A stretch of 64,000 bases of DNA. Source: Albugo candida (taxonomy: Eukaryota > Oomycota > Peronosporomycetes > Albuginales). This document shows, piece by piece, positions 12,822 through 24,590 of this stretch. The stretch is taken from assembly GCA_040437565.1 (NCBI GenBank), contig JBDOQK010000008.1, forward strand, positions 1 through 64,000, read 5' to 3'. The notes below the pieces were generated by a model. It saw only the letters and a program-made list of their open reading frames with translations, was not told where the DNA came from and did not search any database. A program made the position numbers and the translations under genes. Position 1 is the first letter of the stretch. Each line of letters opens with the position of its first letter.

Positions 12822-13197
12822 ACTATTTCTATTCTCTAAAAACTGCGCAGAGGCATCAGAGCTTTTTAGGTTTCGGCATCTGTTACATTTTAGCATACTA
12901 AGTCGCATTTATCGCTTGCAATATGTGAGTATTGGTGGTGTATTCAACATGTGCGTGTTTGTGTTGTATGCAAATATGCTGACTCGATGCATAATCTACA
13001 ATGCACTTTCTCGTCACAATATTTGTCGAGCTATCAAGTACTTAACACATCTGAATGTCCTCTCATGATACTCTGTCCTTCCGAAATAGTCACTCAGCAT
13101 GTTGTAAAGGTTACATTTTCCGTAGCTTGACTACTCAGCACATGTGAGCGTACTTTCGCATAAAATGGAGAGATTTTAGTTTTCAGTGGTGCGTGGT
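12822..13197 (+). repeat. Direct repeat, copy 2 (about 375 bp)
   Basis: Diverged second copy of the 12351-12700 repeat, longer by an extra stretch near 12935-12965. It sits directly upstream of the broken candidate-secreted-protein copy at 13.3 kb. Confidence 0.85.
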
Positions 13198-13339
13198 TTT
13201 TTCAGCTATCACTATGTACTGGGATGACAGTCAAGGCGGGCCGGTACAAATCTCAATCATTTAAAAAAATCATGCAGAGTCCACAACAAAATATCTTTGA
13301 GGAAAGCCCACCTTCACGAGTATGTTACCCATCCGTGCA

Positions 13340-13751
13340 GATCCGTACGAATGGATAATCAAAGTTGGCGATAGCAGTGCCGGCACAAACGGAAACGTAT
13401 TTTTTGATTTTAAGAACGCTCACAGCCAGTTCCCGGAAACGGCATATTCCCTATTACAGGAAGCAATTCATGGAAGATATAGTTTCTTTTTTTAACTATT
13501 TCGACTGTCACAGAATCACCGAACTTCAGATGCCGAAATTTACGTTCAGCGATAACTTTGGTAAGCAAACCTTTGTATTCTCAAAGAAAAATCATTTTGG
13601 GAAGATAAACAACAAGAAATGCTTTTTTGCCGTTCAAGCGAGTGGCAATAGTGATTGGTTCATTGGCGCTGCGCTTATCAAGACTCACCATATTGAGTTC
13701 GGAATTAACGGCGTTGACAAGTACACGATTGGCATCACTAAACCTGCTTAA
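13340..13751 (+). pseudogene. Broken paralogue of the candidate secreted protein at 19998-20858
   Basis: The 3' part encodes residues clearly related to the C-terminal half of the intact family member at 20.0 kb: shared elements include HSQFP, a RI(A/T)EL(E/Q) stretch, a KCFFAVQ/KCYLAVR strand, an IGAAL.(K/Q)TH motif and a terminal (Y/L)TIG(I/F)TK. Similarity continues into the 3' flank (CTTCTGTCGACAAGGATT against CTTCTGTCCACAAGAATT), so a genomic segment was duplicated and not only an mRNA. The N-terminal half and signal-like start of the intact member are not found here. The copy looks broken, with one or two breaks plus loss of its 5' part. Confidence 0.7.
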
Positions 13752-16700
13752 ACCTTAGCACCAAACGGTCCGATAAATGATCAAAATAAATAAATGAGAT
13801 TTACTTTTTCTTCTGTCGACAAGGATTTTACCTTGACATTCAAAGTATCATATAATATTGTGTGCTGCCGCTGTATAGCCGAGGAGTAGAAATCTATATT
13901 GTGCACGCTAACCTGATGCTGCACTGCGGACTGATTTTATTACTTTGTAGCCAATTTACTAATCTTTTTATCATCCATCATCGTATACATTCAGCAGATA
14001 TGATACCTTTTTTTACCGTAAATGGGTCATTTGACCAGTCTTCTCATACCCAGACAATTGGAGCGCCGGAGAGAGTGTGATCATTTTTTGTATTTGATTA
14101 ATAAGACGTGTAGTTATCAATCATTTTTATACACGTTCTATACTAGTACGCTTTTCACATACCTTGCCGTGACCGCATTTGTTTCCAAACAAGTTTGACG
14201 CGCTCCATGAACGGTGGACAATTACTGGTCTAGTTGCGGGGGCCAAGCGAGTGCAGCGTCATTTGTCAATAGCCAAATAGAAGTAGCTTGATACCGGTGA
14301 ACTTCAAAATAACTTGCAGAAGATGAAGTGCTCAGCATTGAACCGCACAAGGCTTGGTATTCGTATTGAAAATGTAGCAAGACAATAGTGAGCAGCTGGA
14401 CGTTGACATGGCTGCAATTTTGGTGTCTATTCGATGGAGCTTGATCGAAATACGCGTCGTATTGCAATTGTGAAGTGACGAAAAATACCTTTCCTAACCA
14501 TGAAAAGCGGATCTCAAGTCAGAAAAAACTGGAGAACTCGAGCGGTTACATTTAAACCAAAGGATGCCTCGTACGTGTCAAATGATACGTTTGATCCTTG
14601 TAGGATGATTGGACTGCGATTTTGCAGGTACTTTAGATAAAGCACACGGGTCATTGTCTAACAGACTAAAGACTCAAAGACACGACAAAGTCGGGTTTTA
14701 AGTGCATACCAGGACCTACTGCAAGTTGGAAGATATCCAGGAAGCGATGACTTTAGACAGCGGTATCAGAATATCAAGATCAATCTTACACAACCAGATA
14801 TCCTTGTTGGACGCAAATACACTGAGATATATGACCATATGAGAACCAAATCAGCATCATCGAGCATACATAAATGTAACGCACTTGAATTGGCAAATAT
14901 TTGCGCGGTATACAATATGGCATTTACTGCTGCATAATGCGAAATAGGGCGCTATTTTGTTTTTTTAGAAATTCGGTACGAGAGTAACTCTTCGTATAAT
15001 CATGCAAATAGATTCTGGCTGTTTCACACGTTACTCGCTTATGTCTTTTTTTTATTAACGAATCGAAGTAAGATAGAAGAGGAACATTCATGGCATAGGG
15101 TGCCACAGTCCGCAAGTGATTTTTTCATACATCAAGTACAGGAATAGTGATAAATATCCGATGAAAGCGTAAATATTGTTTTCGTTTTTGAAATAAAACA
15201 ACGCTACCGTTATTTAAATATAGTCAGCCATCTGATATCGCAAAAAGAAGCAAATGTCGAGTGCTATATCAGTGTGTGTTTGCTTGGTTGTGATTATGGT
15301 TCCGAGAACATCGCCGAACGTGGAGGGAAAATAGCGCGTGCCGAGTCGTCAAAGCGAGAGCGGTGTTTTTTCCGTCTTTTATGTTTGTCTTAAATGCTAC
15401 TTAGGTCATCAAGAAAACTTCCGAGGAGCTCGCTTAAGTTCTGCCTTCACCTACTGATGTATTTTAGATTTCAAAAAGCGGGAATAAATGACAAGAATGA
15501 TAGCTCGATTTATAGTTTGATCACTCATACGTTATCGTACCAGTAGTAACACAACCGATGGAAAGAGGCTGATCAACTGCGCCTAACAATTATTCGCACC
15601 TTTTCGACCGTGACGAAATCAGAAGTATTTATAAACACGTATACTTATGATGGCACCTGATTCTCGAAATATAACGAATACTGAAACGAAAAGAACGATC
15701 TGTTTCATGAAAATTTACTCCTGCAGTTCCCAAAATATCGCTCCGATCAAGCATGCATCATTTACTGCATCAACTGGTCATTCTAATATTGCTTTTTCCC
15801 ACGAAGGAAAAAACAATTTTTTCTGGATATTACGGCTAACCTATCAAGTTGACTTTTGAACGTCAGTATTCTCCCGCAGTTTGATCTTCCTCTCTCTCCT
15901 AGAGTGTCTCTTGTACCGACTCGTTCGTTTCTCTTTCAAGAAGTCAAAGCGACCTCGCAGTTTGCAAAACAACTCAAGCATTAACTTTCCAAGAACGCCT
16001 TGTACATGTACGAGATCAAGCGAGTGGACAATGCACCAGGATTAGAATCGAAATGAAAAAAAGGGCCATGACTGCTCTTTTTTGTTGATCCATGCTTCTT
16101 TACACTACGTGGACCTGAGTTGTCCATGTTTTGGTAGCAACCTATCAGATACGAGCTTACAACTTGATAGCATGCTCGGAAAGTTTTCGGAACCATGATC
16201 TTGATGAAGAAGCACACTTGTAGAAGCCAACATTCTCATGTCAAAAATCAAGTAGACTACAACAGACGTAGCGTTGATGTGACATCTGAATCAGATCAGA
16301 ATTGGAACTTCACTCTGTATACAAATCAACAATGATAGCAATACAGAGTTGCCTGCTTGATAGGTATGAAAATTGTCAAGTTCAACGAGATAGTAGCTCG
16401 TTTGCATAGATCAAAGCCGCGTGTATGAAATCAATTACTAAGAACAAATAATTGGGATTTCACATCACGAAGCAGAAGAAGAAAAGCTCGAACTCATCTT
16501 TGCGATATAATTTGGTGCACTTATAAGCAATAACGAGGAGTCAACATAAGACATATCGAATTTATTGCCATTACTATCGCAACCTGATACCAGGTGAGGA
16601 TTCCAATCGCAGAAACGAAATAGGAGATTGGAAAGATTCCGCTGTTTCGTTTCACAGCATCAGTTTGTATTCCCGTACTAATCCGCGTGGTATTTTACAA

Positions 16701-17520
16701 AGACAACGCATACCGTTTTCTGTCATCGGATGCTTGAGGAAAAGAAACGCAAGCTATTCGTCTTGACATAGTGACGTTTTGACTCATTTTGCACCATTCA
16801 CTTTGCAAGCTAACAAAAAAATAGAAGTGGTTTTGTTTCTAAAATGGTGAGCTTTCACCTGTTCAATATTGTATCTCGCTTCGTAATGAATCACAGTCAC
16901 ACAAGCCCGATAGCTACATAGATTAGCTTCTTTCAAGTGACAGTAAGGTTACGACAGATAGCAACGCCTTTACAGATACCGAAACAAAGAAAGAGGACGC
17001 TGCTTTTTCTTACTGTACGAATATTGATTCTATCGGACGTATGATAGTTGTGAGACCTTCTCCTCTGTGAAGTCTTGCAAATTGGGGTGAGAAATATACA
17101 GGTTTGAAATTGACTTGAATCACTGGACAACTCTGGCTTATACCGTTCTTCCAAATAGCTTGCTCATGACGCAATGAGAAGCAGTGTGAAGTGTGATAGC
17201 ACAAGAACTGCTGTCATGTCCAGAGGGGTTTTTGGTGAGCGCCACTGTGTTAGGAAAAGGAGGAGTGACCTCAGTGATACTATGTGACAAACAAGTCAAT
17301 AGACTATCGTTCGACGTCTTCACCTGGCCAGTATCATTATTGCGGGTCAAAAATGAACAAACGAGGATGGAACGCTTTGTATCTATGTAGATTTTGATCC
17401 AAAAGCGGACAACAAGAAGGTCTGTTTAGAAGAGTGGTTGGTTGCGTGTGTAAAGAGACTAATACAAGGCAAAGACATGATTCTTATGGAAAATTGCTTC
17501 ATTTGCGAACTTTCGACACC
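13752..17520. other. Stretch with no supported gene
   Basis: Only short ORFs without recognised domains are present; the longest are minus-strand frames of about 80 codons at 14222-14467 and 15981-16217. No repeats shared with other parts of the window were noticed beyond the flank of the 13.3-kb pseudogene. Confidence 0.45.
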
Positions 17521-18476
17521 TCATTTCTCAAATCTACTTGTACGATTTCCAGATGTGAGACCATCACAGACAACGATGGAATGAATCTTGTCCATTTCAA
17601 GACAAAGTTTTGTTTCGTCTTCGTACCTGGTGTATGGACCCTTCGATTCAGCAATGCAATTTTCAAGAGACGGAGCGTATGTCATATTGAATGGAAATCC
17701 TTCCTGATAAATGAACGCCACATTCCGGAACAGGTGTCCTTTATTCTCGCAAGTGGGTGTTGCCAATTTGTTAGTCTCCTCATACTGTGTTTCAATGCTA
17801 CATCCATTTATTGTGGTAAAACCAGGATCCATTTTCGGAAATTCTTCTCCGTAAATACTGCTTCCTGCTCCAGTAGTAAACTCTGCTTTGCCAGTGTCCA
17901 CGTTAAAGAATTCGCACTTGACTTTTTCACATAGGCTTGTTTCAATGATGTTGTATGCATTAGCACTTAACACCTCCATTGAAAGGACGTTGTCGCACAT
18001 GCAGACGTTGTCTGCAAGTATCGTAAGCATACTNNNNNNNNNNNNNNNNNNNNNNNNNNNNNNNNNNNNNNNNNNNNNNNNNNNNNNNNNNNNNNNNNNN
18101 NNNNNNNNNNNNNNNNNNNNNNNNNNNNNNNNNCTGCTCCAGTAGTAAACTCTGCTTTGCCAGTGTCCACGTTAAAGAATTCGCACTTGACTTTTTCACA
18201 TAGGCTTGTTTCAATGATGTTGTATGCATTAGCACTTAACACCTCCATTGAAAGGACGTTGTCGCACATGCAGACGTTGTCTGCAAGTATCGTAAGCATA
18301 CTTTCAGGATTCGTGATTCTGACCGAGGTATGAGGATAACGAGTGACATGTTTCGGCGTAGTGCCAACTAGCCAAAGGATGCTAAAATGATATGGAAATA
18401 TAGGTTCGACATTGCGATGGTTGGTGTTGATGATCTTGAGAGAATCTTGAAGAGCGAGGTAACATTGTCTGGGCAC
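17521..18476 (-). CDS. Cysteine-rich hypothetical protein, interrupted by an assembly gap
   Basis: Both sides of the gap at 18034-18133 carry the same minus-strand frame, so the natural reading is one ORF with the duplicated 169 bases counted once. From the first in-frame ATG it starts MLTILADNVCMCDNVLSMEV and runs 169 residues. It contains nine cysteines (CMC, LCEKVKC, NGC, PTC, ENC, KLC, VVC) and ends SRFEK. Further frame extends upstream to about 18476 with a hydrophobic YHFSILWLVG stretch, so an upstream exon or a signal sequence may be missing from this model. High Cys content in a small subtelomeric gene of a plant-parasite-like genome fits a secreted protein, but that is inference. Confidence 0.45.
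17865..18302. other. Assembly gap (18034-18133) with the same 169 bp on both sides
   Basis: The 169 bases ending at the N run are repeated after it with no difference seen. This is probably an unmerged contig overlap inside the cysteine-rich ORF. Confidence 0.8.
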
Positions 18477-18599
18477 TGTGCGTGTTGGTTGAGCAAAAAA
18501 TAAGGTCTGGAGTTTTGACGTTGTCAGTAAAGAAATTGAATTCGTGAGTTACAAATATATGAAATGCAGAGTAAGACGAATGCATACTCAAATGGTATA

Positions 18600-18890
18600 G
18601 AGCATGCTCACCTAAATATTGCTGGAATCTAGTTTAATCAAGTAATTATTTTGTCAAGGATTTAAATACACTGTTTAACTGGTTGTTTAACTACCTTCCT
18701 TATCCTATCATGAGCCCCTGACCGTGTGAATATCACTTAAGGCTGACTTCAGACCTAGGGAGGCAGATATTTTCCAAGCTTATTGCTTGGGTGGGCTCAA
18801 ACCGCTGTCCACACTGCTGGGGATCAAACTAACGACCTCCGGTCGGGGGTCCGTGCGCTCAAGTGCTTAACCGACTGAGCTGGGTACGAT
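18600..18890 (-). repeat. tRNA-derived SINE-like sequence
   Basis: Read on the minus strand it starts CGTACCCAGCTCAGTCGGTTAAGC, which resembles a Pol III A box (tRNA D-arm). About 55 bases later GTTTGATCCCC resembles the B box (T-arm). A tRNA-unrelated tail follows. A second copy of the A-box part lies at 24549-24590. No complete cloverleaf can be drawn, so this is a tRNA-derived retroposon and not a tRNA gene. The 3' end is uncertain. Confidence 0.55.
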
Positions 18891-18891
18891 G

Positions 18892-19354
18892 ACTTCTCAA
18901 TTTGCCGGATACTAAGTAACCCGCTAATTTAGTAAGAAAACTTCGAAAAAACAACTTTTTTCAACTCTTTCCTCTCGAAAACAATGGTTCAAGGCGACAT
19001 ATCGACACAACCCAGGGTGCTAGCGTCCACTTGTAGTGACGTGGCAACCCTCATAAGTCACCCAGTATTGGGTGATTGCATGATTGTTGATGAGTCGTCA
19101 CCCTTGTGTGATGACGTGGAAAGTACCCCCACCCCCAGTGTGACGGTACAGGGTAATACCGGAACTACCGGTGTAGGATGTGGTACCGGTGGTACATGTG
19201 GTACTGTCGTTGCCTCGTCACNNNNNNNNNNNNNNNNNNNNNNNNNNNNNNNNNNNNNNNNNNNNNNNNNNNNNNNNNNNNNNNNNNNNNNNNNNNNNNN
19301 NNNNNNNNNNNNNNNNNNNNNCATTACACCTGAACAGCAGTCGCCAAACCATTG
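18892..19354 (+). mobile_element. LINE-like element, 5' end copy A (truncated by gap)
   Basis: The element begins ACTTCTCAATTTGCCGG and has a 92-bp leader, then an ATG at 18984 and a frame starting MVQGDISTQPRVLASTCSDV. The same leader and frame recur at 24591 (copy B) with a few differences. The frame has Gly/Thr repeats (TGTTGVGCGTGGTCGT) before the gap at 19222-19321. The 33 bases after the gap (ITPEQQSPNH, then stop) cannot be assigned. It is called LINE-like because copy B runs into ORF1-like and LINE C-terminal sequence. Confidence 0.6.
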
Positions 19355-19997
19355 ACTGATGCGACGTAGTAGGTTTGTGTTAGTTTGTTTACTAATGCGG
19401 TTAGTATAGATTCTGCATGAATGAATCTCGACTTATCCCAATTTGTTTGCGCGCATTATTGGAAGCAAGATGTATTAAACAAGTTATAAGAAACTACAGA
19501 GCATGAAAATAGTTATAAAATCCTGCTTCTTCGTGGCGAAAAGACTAGATATGATATATATGATATATAATGCACTACTAATAAGCGTTTCGGTATACTT
19601 TTTTCAAAGAAACTAATGCATTAATCTAGTTTCTGTGGATCAGATAAGGGGATATGTATATTATGTGCTATAGTACAGGCCATAATTTATCAAACCTCGC
19701 AGGCTAATTACTCAGCGCAACACAGAAGCTCCATCCGTAATGAAAACTTGTACTAACTAATCCAGAAATCAAGTCTTAGAGGTATGTTTGCATGCTCAGT
19801 CCATTGCGAATGTTAAAATTGAATGCGTCAACAATGCAATCGCACAACTTCGCTTCACATGTATTGGTCGATTATCGCTTTCCCCTATTCCTTACCCCCT
19901 TCGATTTTTCTCAGATACAATTAAATGTTTCTCCGGATTGGATGGTGTAGCGGAGCCTGTAGAGTGAACACTCACTTTTAGTTTTACGAGGAAAACA
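19355..19997. other. No gene seen; upstream region of the 20.0-kb gene
   Basis: AT-rich DNA with a small AT palindrome near 19551-19570 (ATATGATATATATGATATAT). It carries no ORF. It contains the presumptive promoter of the downstream gene, but no box can be assigned firmly. Confidence 0.5.
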
Positions 19998-20858
19998 ATG
20001 CGGGTTGCACAGAACTACGTTTGGTTGTATTGGACATTACAGTGTTCGAATGCATTCGACATCCCTCTCTCCCTCGAACCTGTGGAAGGTGACATAGCAT
20101 CGTTGAAGGTAATGGTGCCATGGAATCTAAGGAAAAATGTGGTTACTGACGACCAATACTTTCTCACATTGGGGGGACACGATGCTATGAGCTTAGCCAA
20201 GAAGACACAGCCACCAGAACAATACGTCTACAAACCGTTCAATCCGGTCAGCCTTGCGGAAGCATTGAACGTTCAACCCCTTCGAGCTGTCACTATCAAG
20301 TGGGACGAAGCATCAATTCGGCCAATAATGCAAATCGATTCACCGAAAGAAGCGCTGAAGTACAAAGATTTGTTTCTCCCTGAGGTGTACAGGAAAATGC
20401 TCCGTATAACTGCTTCCAACGTCGTGTTAAACGATGTCGATAATGACCCTAAAAATGAAGGTGGAGTCGTCGATTTCGACTTTTCACAATTTCACAGCCA
20501 ATTCCCAAATTGGGCATATGAGATATTTATTAAAGTTATTGAGAAAGCATTTGGAAAGCAACCAATCAAATCAATTGATTGTGATCGGATTGCCGAGTTG
20601 GAGTTTCCGAGATTCGGGTTCGATTTGAAAGAAGTAAACATCTTTGAACTGTCAAAAGCGAATTATTTTATGCGAAAGGGCGACGGTAAGTGCTATTTGG
20701 CGGTTCGACTTAGTGAAACGGGGCAATGGAAAATTGGCGCTGCTCTTACCCAGACTCACGATGCCTTATTCCGAAAAAGTAACAAGTCAAAACTACTCAC
20801 GATTGGTTTCACTAAAGCAAAAAACCCTCTTAAACCTTCGACTTCCAATATCCTCTGA
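19998..20858 (+). CDS. Candidate secreted protein, 286 aa, lineage-specific family
   Basis: An intact single-exon frame. The N-terminus MRVAQNYVWLYWTLQCSNAF has one basic residue, then a hydrophobic run and small residues, compatible with signal-peptide cleavage near SNA/FD; this is a weak prediction by eye. The body has no known domain. The C-terminal third (KGDGKCYLAVRLS, WKIGAALTQTH, LLTIGFTK) looks like beta strands and is the part conserved in the broken copy at 13.3 kb. No RxLR, CHxC or Crinkler motif is seen. It is flanked by mobile-element pieces, typical of accessory genes of oomycete parasites. A role in host interaction is inference. Confidence 0.65.
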   Translation: MRVAQNYVWLYWTLQCSNAFDIPLSLEPVEGDIASLKVMVPWNLRKNVVTDDQYFLTLGGHDAMSLAKKTQPPEQYVYKPFNPVSLAEALNVQPLRAVTIKWDEASIRPIMQIDSPKEALKYKDLFLPEVYRKMLRITASNVVLNDVDNDPKNEGGVVDFDFSQFHSQFPNWAYEIFIKVIEKAFGKQPIKSIDCDRIAELEFPRFGFDLKEVNIFELSKANYFMRKGDGKCYLAVRLSETGQWKIGAALTQTHDALFRKSNKSKLLTIGFTKAKNPLKPSTSNIL

Positions 20859-21338
20859 ATGATCATAAGAATATGAATCAACACTGGTTTTGCTTCTGTC
20901 CACAAGAATTCTTTCTACCTGGGCACTTACAGTATGATATAAAATAGTGCACACAAGTCTCCAGTCCTGTAATAGAAATTTGGTGACTAGAACCTAATAC
21001 GTAGCTCTTGATCAGATAATGCTGTAGACTGGTTTGCATGTTTCTGTAACCGATTGAATAATCTATTTTGGATCCATTACCGCAAACTTTTTGCATGATG
21101 CAATAGATTACCATAAGCTGACTCATTTATCGTAGAAAGAATGCAGCAGTGCGGTGAAATGAATGCTTCCTTACTGCACATATCCTTTATATGGCAGAGC
21201 TATCATTCAACATTTCTCAAAACGTTCGATACTTTTATNNNNNNNNNNNNNNNNNNNNNNNNNNNNNNNNNNNNNNNNNNNNNNNNNNNNNNNNNNNNNN
21301 NNNNNNNNNNNNNNNNNNNNNNNNNNNNNNNNNNNNNN
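20859..21338. other. Intergenic DNA ending in an assembly gap (21239-21338)
   Basis: The first about 80 bases are the 3' flank shared with the 13.3-kb paralogue. The rest shows nothing recognisable. The gap has no repeated sequence at its edges, so real sequence is probably missing, likely the front part of the Ty3/gypsy element. Confidence 0.5.
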
Positions 21339-24300
21339 AGTTGATGGTGAAGTCGGTTTTATGGCTCTCCCTTCGTTGAACGCTCTGTTCAAGCTACACG
21401 AAATGTCTCATTATGAGTTCGGAAATGCCTTGAAGGCTGTCGACTTATCCGAATTAGTGGTCATACGACGCGATGTTGAATTGAACTCAACCTCCTTAAT
21501 TGACGAATACGTTCTTGAGAACACGAAGTTAGCACTTAGTGCCCGTAGAGGATCAGCGGTCCTGAAAGATCTTATGGATCCTAAACCCTGATAGAGGTGT
21601 TCGTCATGAAATTGACTTGATTCCGGGAACTAAATACTGCGTTACACGGCAGTAACGTTTGGCCAAGGAACAATATGACGTCATTGATGAGTTCTTTCGT
21701 GCAAAGCTCGCGGCTGGAATGATGATTCAGAGTAAAACCCTCATTCCACACCAACATTCTGTGTCCGAAAGCCCAATGGAAAGTGGCGCATTGTCCACGC
21801 TTATGGTAAGCTACATGCAGCCACCATTTCGGTTCAGACGCCAATTCGTAGGAAGGATGTGCTTCAGAACGCTATGATCGGGTGTTCCCTGTCCAGTGCA
21901 CTTGACTAAGTCGATGGTTATTACCAATTGCTCATGCGAGGTGGTAACATGCCACCAAATGTAGTTATTACCTTGAGCGGTATGCTCTGGAAGTGGCTTG
22001 TCATGCCCCAAAAGCTATCCAATGCACCCGCTAAATTCAATCGTCTGGTAACGCAAGTGCTCAGACCTCATCGATGCTACACGCAAACATACTTTGATGA
22101 CATTTTCTTCCATAGACATGCCATGGACGGTCCTTCTAATGTAGAAAATCATGTTGACCATTTACGAGCAGTGCTCGGGTGCACGCGCACGAACAAGCCG
22201 TGTGCCAACAAATCAAACTTCATCTTTGATACGGAAGAGATTCCCTTCTTAGGGTGCTTCATCGATAAGCGAGGCCTTAAAGCGGATCCCGCTATGGTGA
22301 AAGCCATAGGCGATTGGCCGATTCCTAAGAACCAGGAGGATTGCGTAAGTGGCTTGGCCTCGCCAACTACTTGAATTAGTACAGCGATAATCACGCCGAT
22401 AGGGCTTGGATCTTGTCTTAACTCCTCAAAAATACGTGAAATGGCTGAACTAGCACACATAACGATGCTTTAAAGCAGGTAAGAAGACTCTCCTCTCCTT
22501 CAGGCCCCGGTTCTGGCTTTGCCAGACCCTGAGCGGCCATACAGTGTCGTCTGTGACGCCTCTGACTTTGCCATCGGTTATCCTCTAATTTAACTAGATA
22601 CCGATGGTCATGTGCGCGTTGGTGCGTATGAATCTCGGTAGCGTAAGGCTGCAGAGAAGAACCACCCGCTTCGTAACTAAGGGCTACTTGCAATTAAGTA
22701 TGATTTAGTCAAATTCAGAGTTCATCCGCTAGGCTTTAAGCCTTGTTTAATTTACACCGATCATGCGTCATTACGCTCTGGAAATTAGTCGCCTCATCTC
22801 TCGCAGAGAATGGCTCGTTGGCTTTCATTCTTTGCCAAGTACAATTTCAATGTGAAGTATAAGCCGGACCAGTGAAATGCACTGGTTGATGCGTTATCTC
22901 GCAGGCCTGATTATGGAATTTTCCATGTAACTACTCTTTCGTAATCAATCACTGACTTAATCCGTGGGTCTTATGCCAAGGATGAGCAGTGTGTAGCTTT
23001 GCTACGTGTACTTTGGAGCGGAGAGTTCACTGACTTAGACATACTATTGCCGCACGATTACGTGCGAGGCTACATCGATCTTCCATCGATCAAGGTATGT
23101 TGTGCTACTGTACTGATATTGAGGATAGTCCTCGTATCGTTGTCTCTCATGATGAAGAGTTGAAGTATCGGATCCTCTTTGAGGCACATGGTACTAGCGT
23201 GGATTGTGTGTTTGGCCTACCAAAAGATTCGGATAGCAATACGGTTATTGTGGTCTTTGTTGACCATTTTTTTTAGAAAGATGGCTCATGTAGTTGCTGT
23301 GTCGGGCTCCATCGATGGTGAGGGTACAGCTACGCTGTTTATCGAGAGAGTGTTCCGTCAACATGGTTTGCCTGTGACAATTATTTCTGATAGAGATCAT
23401 CGTTTCACTGGGAAGTCTTGGAAGTCCATCTTCAAGGTCCTTGGCACCTGATTCGGCATGGCCACTGCGGATCATCCCCAGAACGATGTTCAAACAGAGC
23501 GAGTTAATCTCCTTTTTGATAATATCTTACGAAGAATTTGCGCCGATATCGCTAAGCGTTGGAGCTCTGTGCTCCCTGTTGTGAAGTTTGCGTTAAACAA
23601 CTCTGTTCATGCCTCTACCGGCTATACTACATTCTACGTGAGCGATATCATCTACCCTCGCGTATCTTTAACGCCCTCACTGCGTGGTTTAGAGCTTGGT
23701 GGGGGAGAGATGGCCCATCGGCTTGCTGATGTCAGCCCTTTTACTGTTAAAAAGCAGGGTAACGAGTTTTTCGCAACGGGATTAAATGTCTAGCGGCATG
23801 TGCGTGATGCAATGGCTGAGAGCCAAGACAGACAAAAGGAGCAAGATTATGCTCGAACCAGAGGTTGTATTGAAAGTTATGAGGTCGGAGACCAGGTATT
23901 ACTCAGTATTAAAAACCTACCTACAAATGTAGCGTCCGCTATCTTCAAGACAAAGTTGTTGGTATGCTTCATTGCACCATTCACGGTCATGGCTAAGAAG
24001 GTCCTTGCTTACACGCTCAACCTTCCGCGCAAATTGCGCACATACCCAGTGTTTCACGCTGGCCTGCTCAAGACATATCGAGATCCGTTGCACGTTGACT
24101 TTGAGGCGCTTGCGCCGCGTCTCTTGGGCTTGCCAGCAGCTGCTGCATCCGAACAAAGAGGTCAAGCTAAGCATCAATACGAGTTTGGACATACTCCATT
24201 TCCTGAAGGTGAGTCTGTAGCGCGTGAAGCGTACGCTGGGTCTGAACCAAAGTCTCGCAGACACACGTCACTTCGTGATCAGCTACTTGTGTTTCTCCAT

Positions 24301-24545
24301 CGATACACCGACCACCAACGGCGTTGCTGACGAGCAAGGGAACTTACAGTTCCATGTTGAGAAGGTTCTTCGCGCGACATCATCATCATCGACTAAACCA
24401 GTATCTGGTGAAGTGGTGAGGTTATCCCGAGTCCGAGAACTCATGCGAGTACGAGATACCTATATGCCTTGGATGTTTTTGAACAACGTGGGCAGGGCCA
24501 TCTTGAGACCATTGGCGCTTCCCACCAGTAGTAAAGTGAGAGGGG
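21339..24545 (+). mobile_element. Ty3/gypsy LTR-retrotransposon fossil (pol region), broken
   Basis: A chromodomain-type Ty3/gypsy pol region in normal order: protease-to-RT linker, reverse transcriptase (TYFDDIF box near 22.09 kb), RNase H, integrase (catalytic core near 23.2-23.7 kb) and a C-terminal chromodomain-like tail near 24.1-24.5 kb. The front end, gag and the 5' LTR are absent or lie in the gap; no LTR pair was recognised. It is broken, with roughly ten or more breaks along the pol region, and looks moderately old. Confidence 0.85.
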
Positions 24546-24548
24546 TTC

Positions 24549-24590
24549 CGTACCCAGCTCAGTCGGTCAAGCACTTGAGCGCACGGACCC
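24549..24590 (+). repeat. tRNA-like A-box fragment at the LINE 5' boundary
   Basis: Contains TACCCAGCTCAGTCGGTCAAGC and GCGCACGGACCC, the same tRNA-derived sequence as at 18850-18890 but in the opposite orientation relative to the adjoining LINE. It ends exactly where the LINE leader starts. Confidence 0.6.

Noticed and set aside
17434-17934. Plus-strand 166-codon ORF
   Set aside because: Antisense to the cysteine-rich minus-strand ORF, with no domain or start context of its own; the minus frame continues across the gap.
18850-18890. A functional tRNA gene on the minus strand
   Set aside because: A-box and B-box resemblance only; acceptor and anticodon stems cannot be paired, and a partial copy occurs at 24549. 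A tRNA-derived retroposon is more likely.
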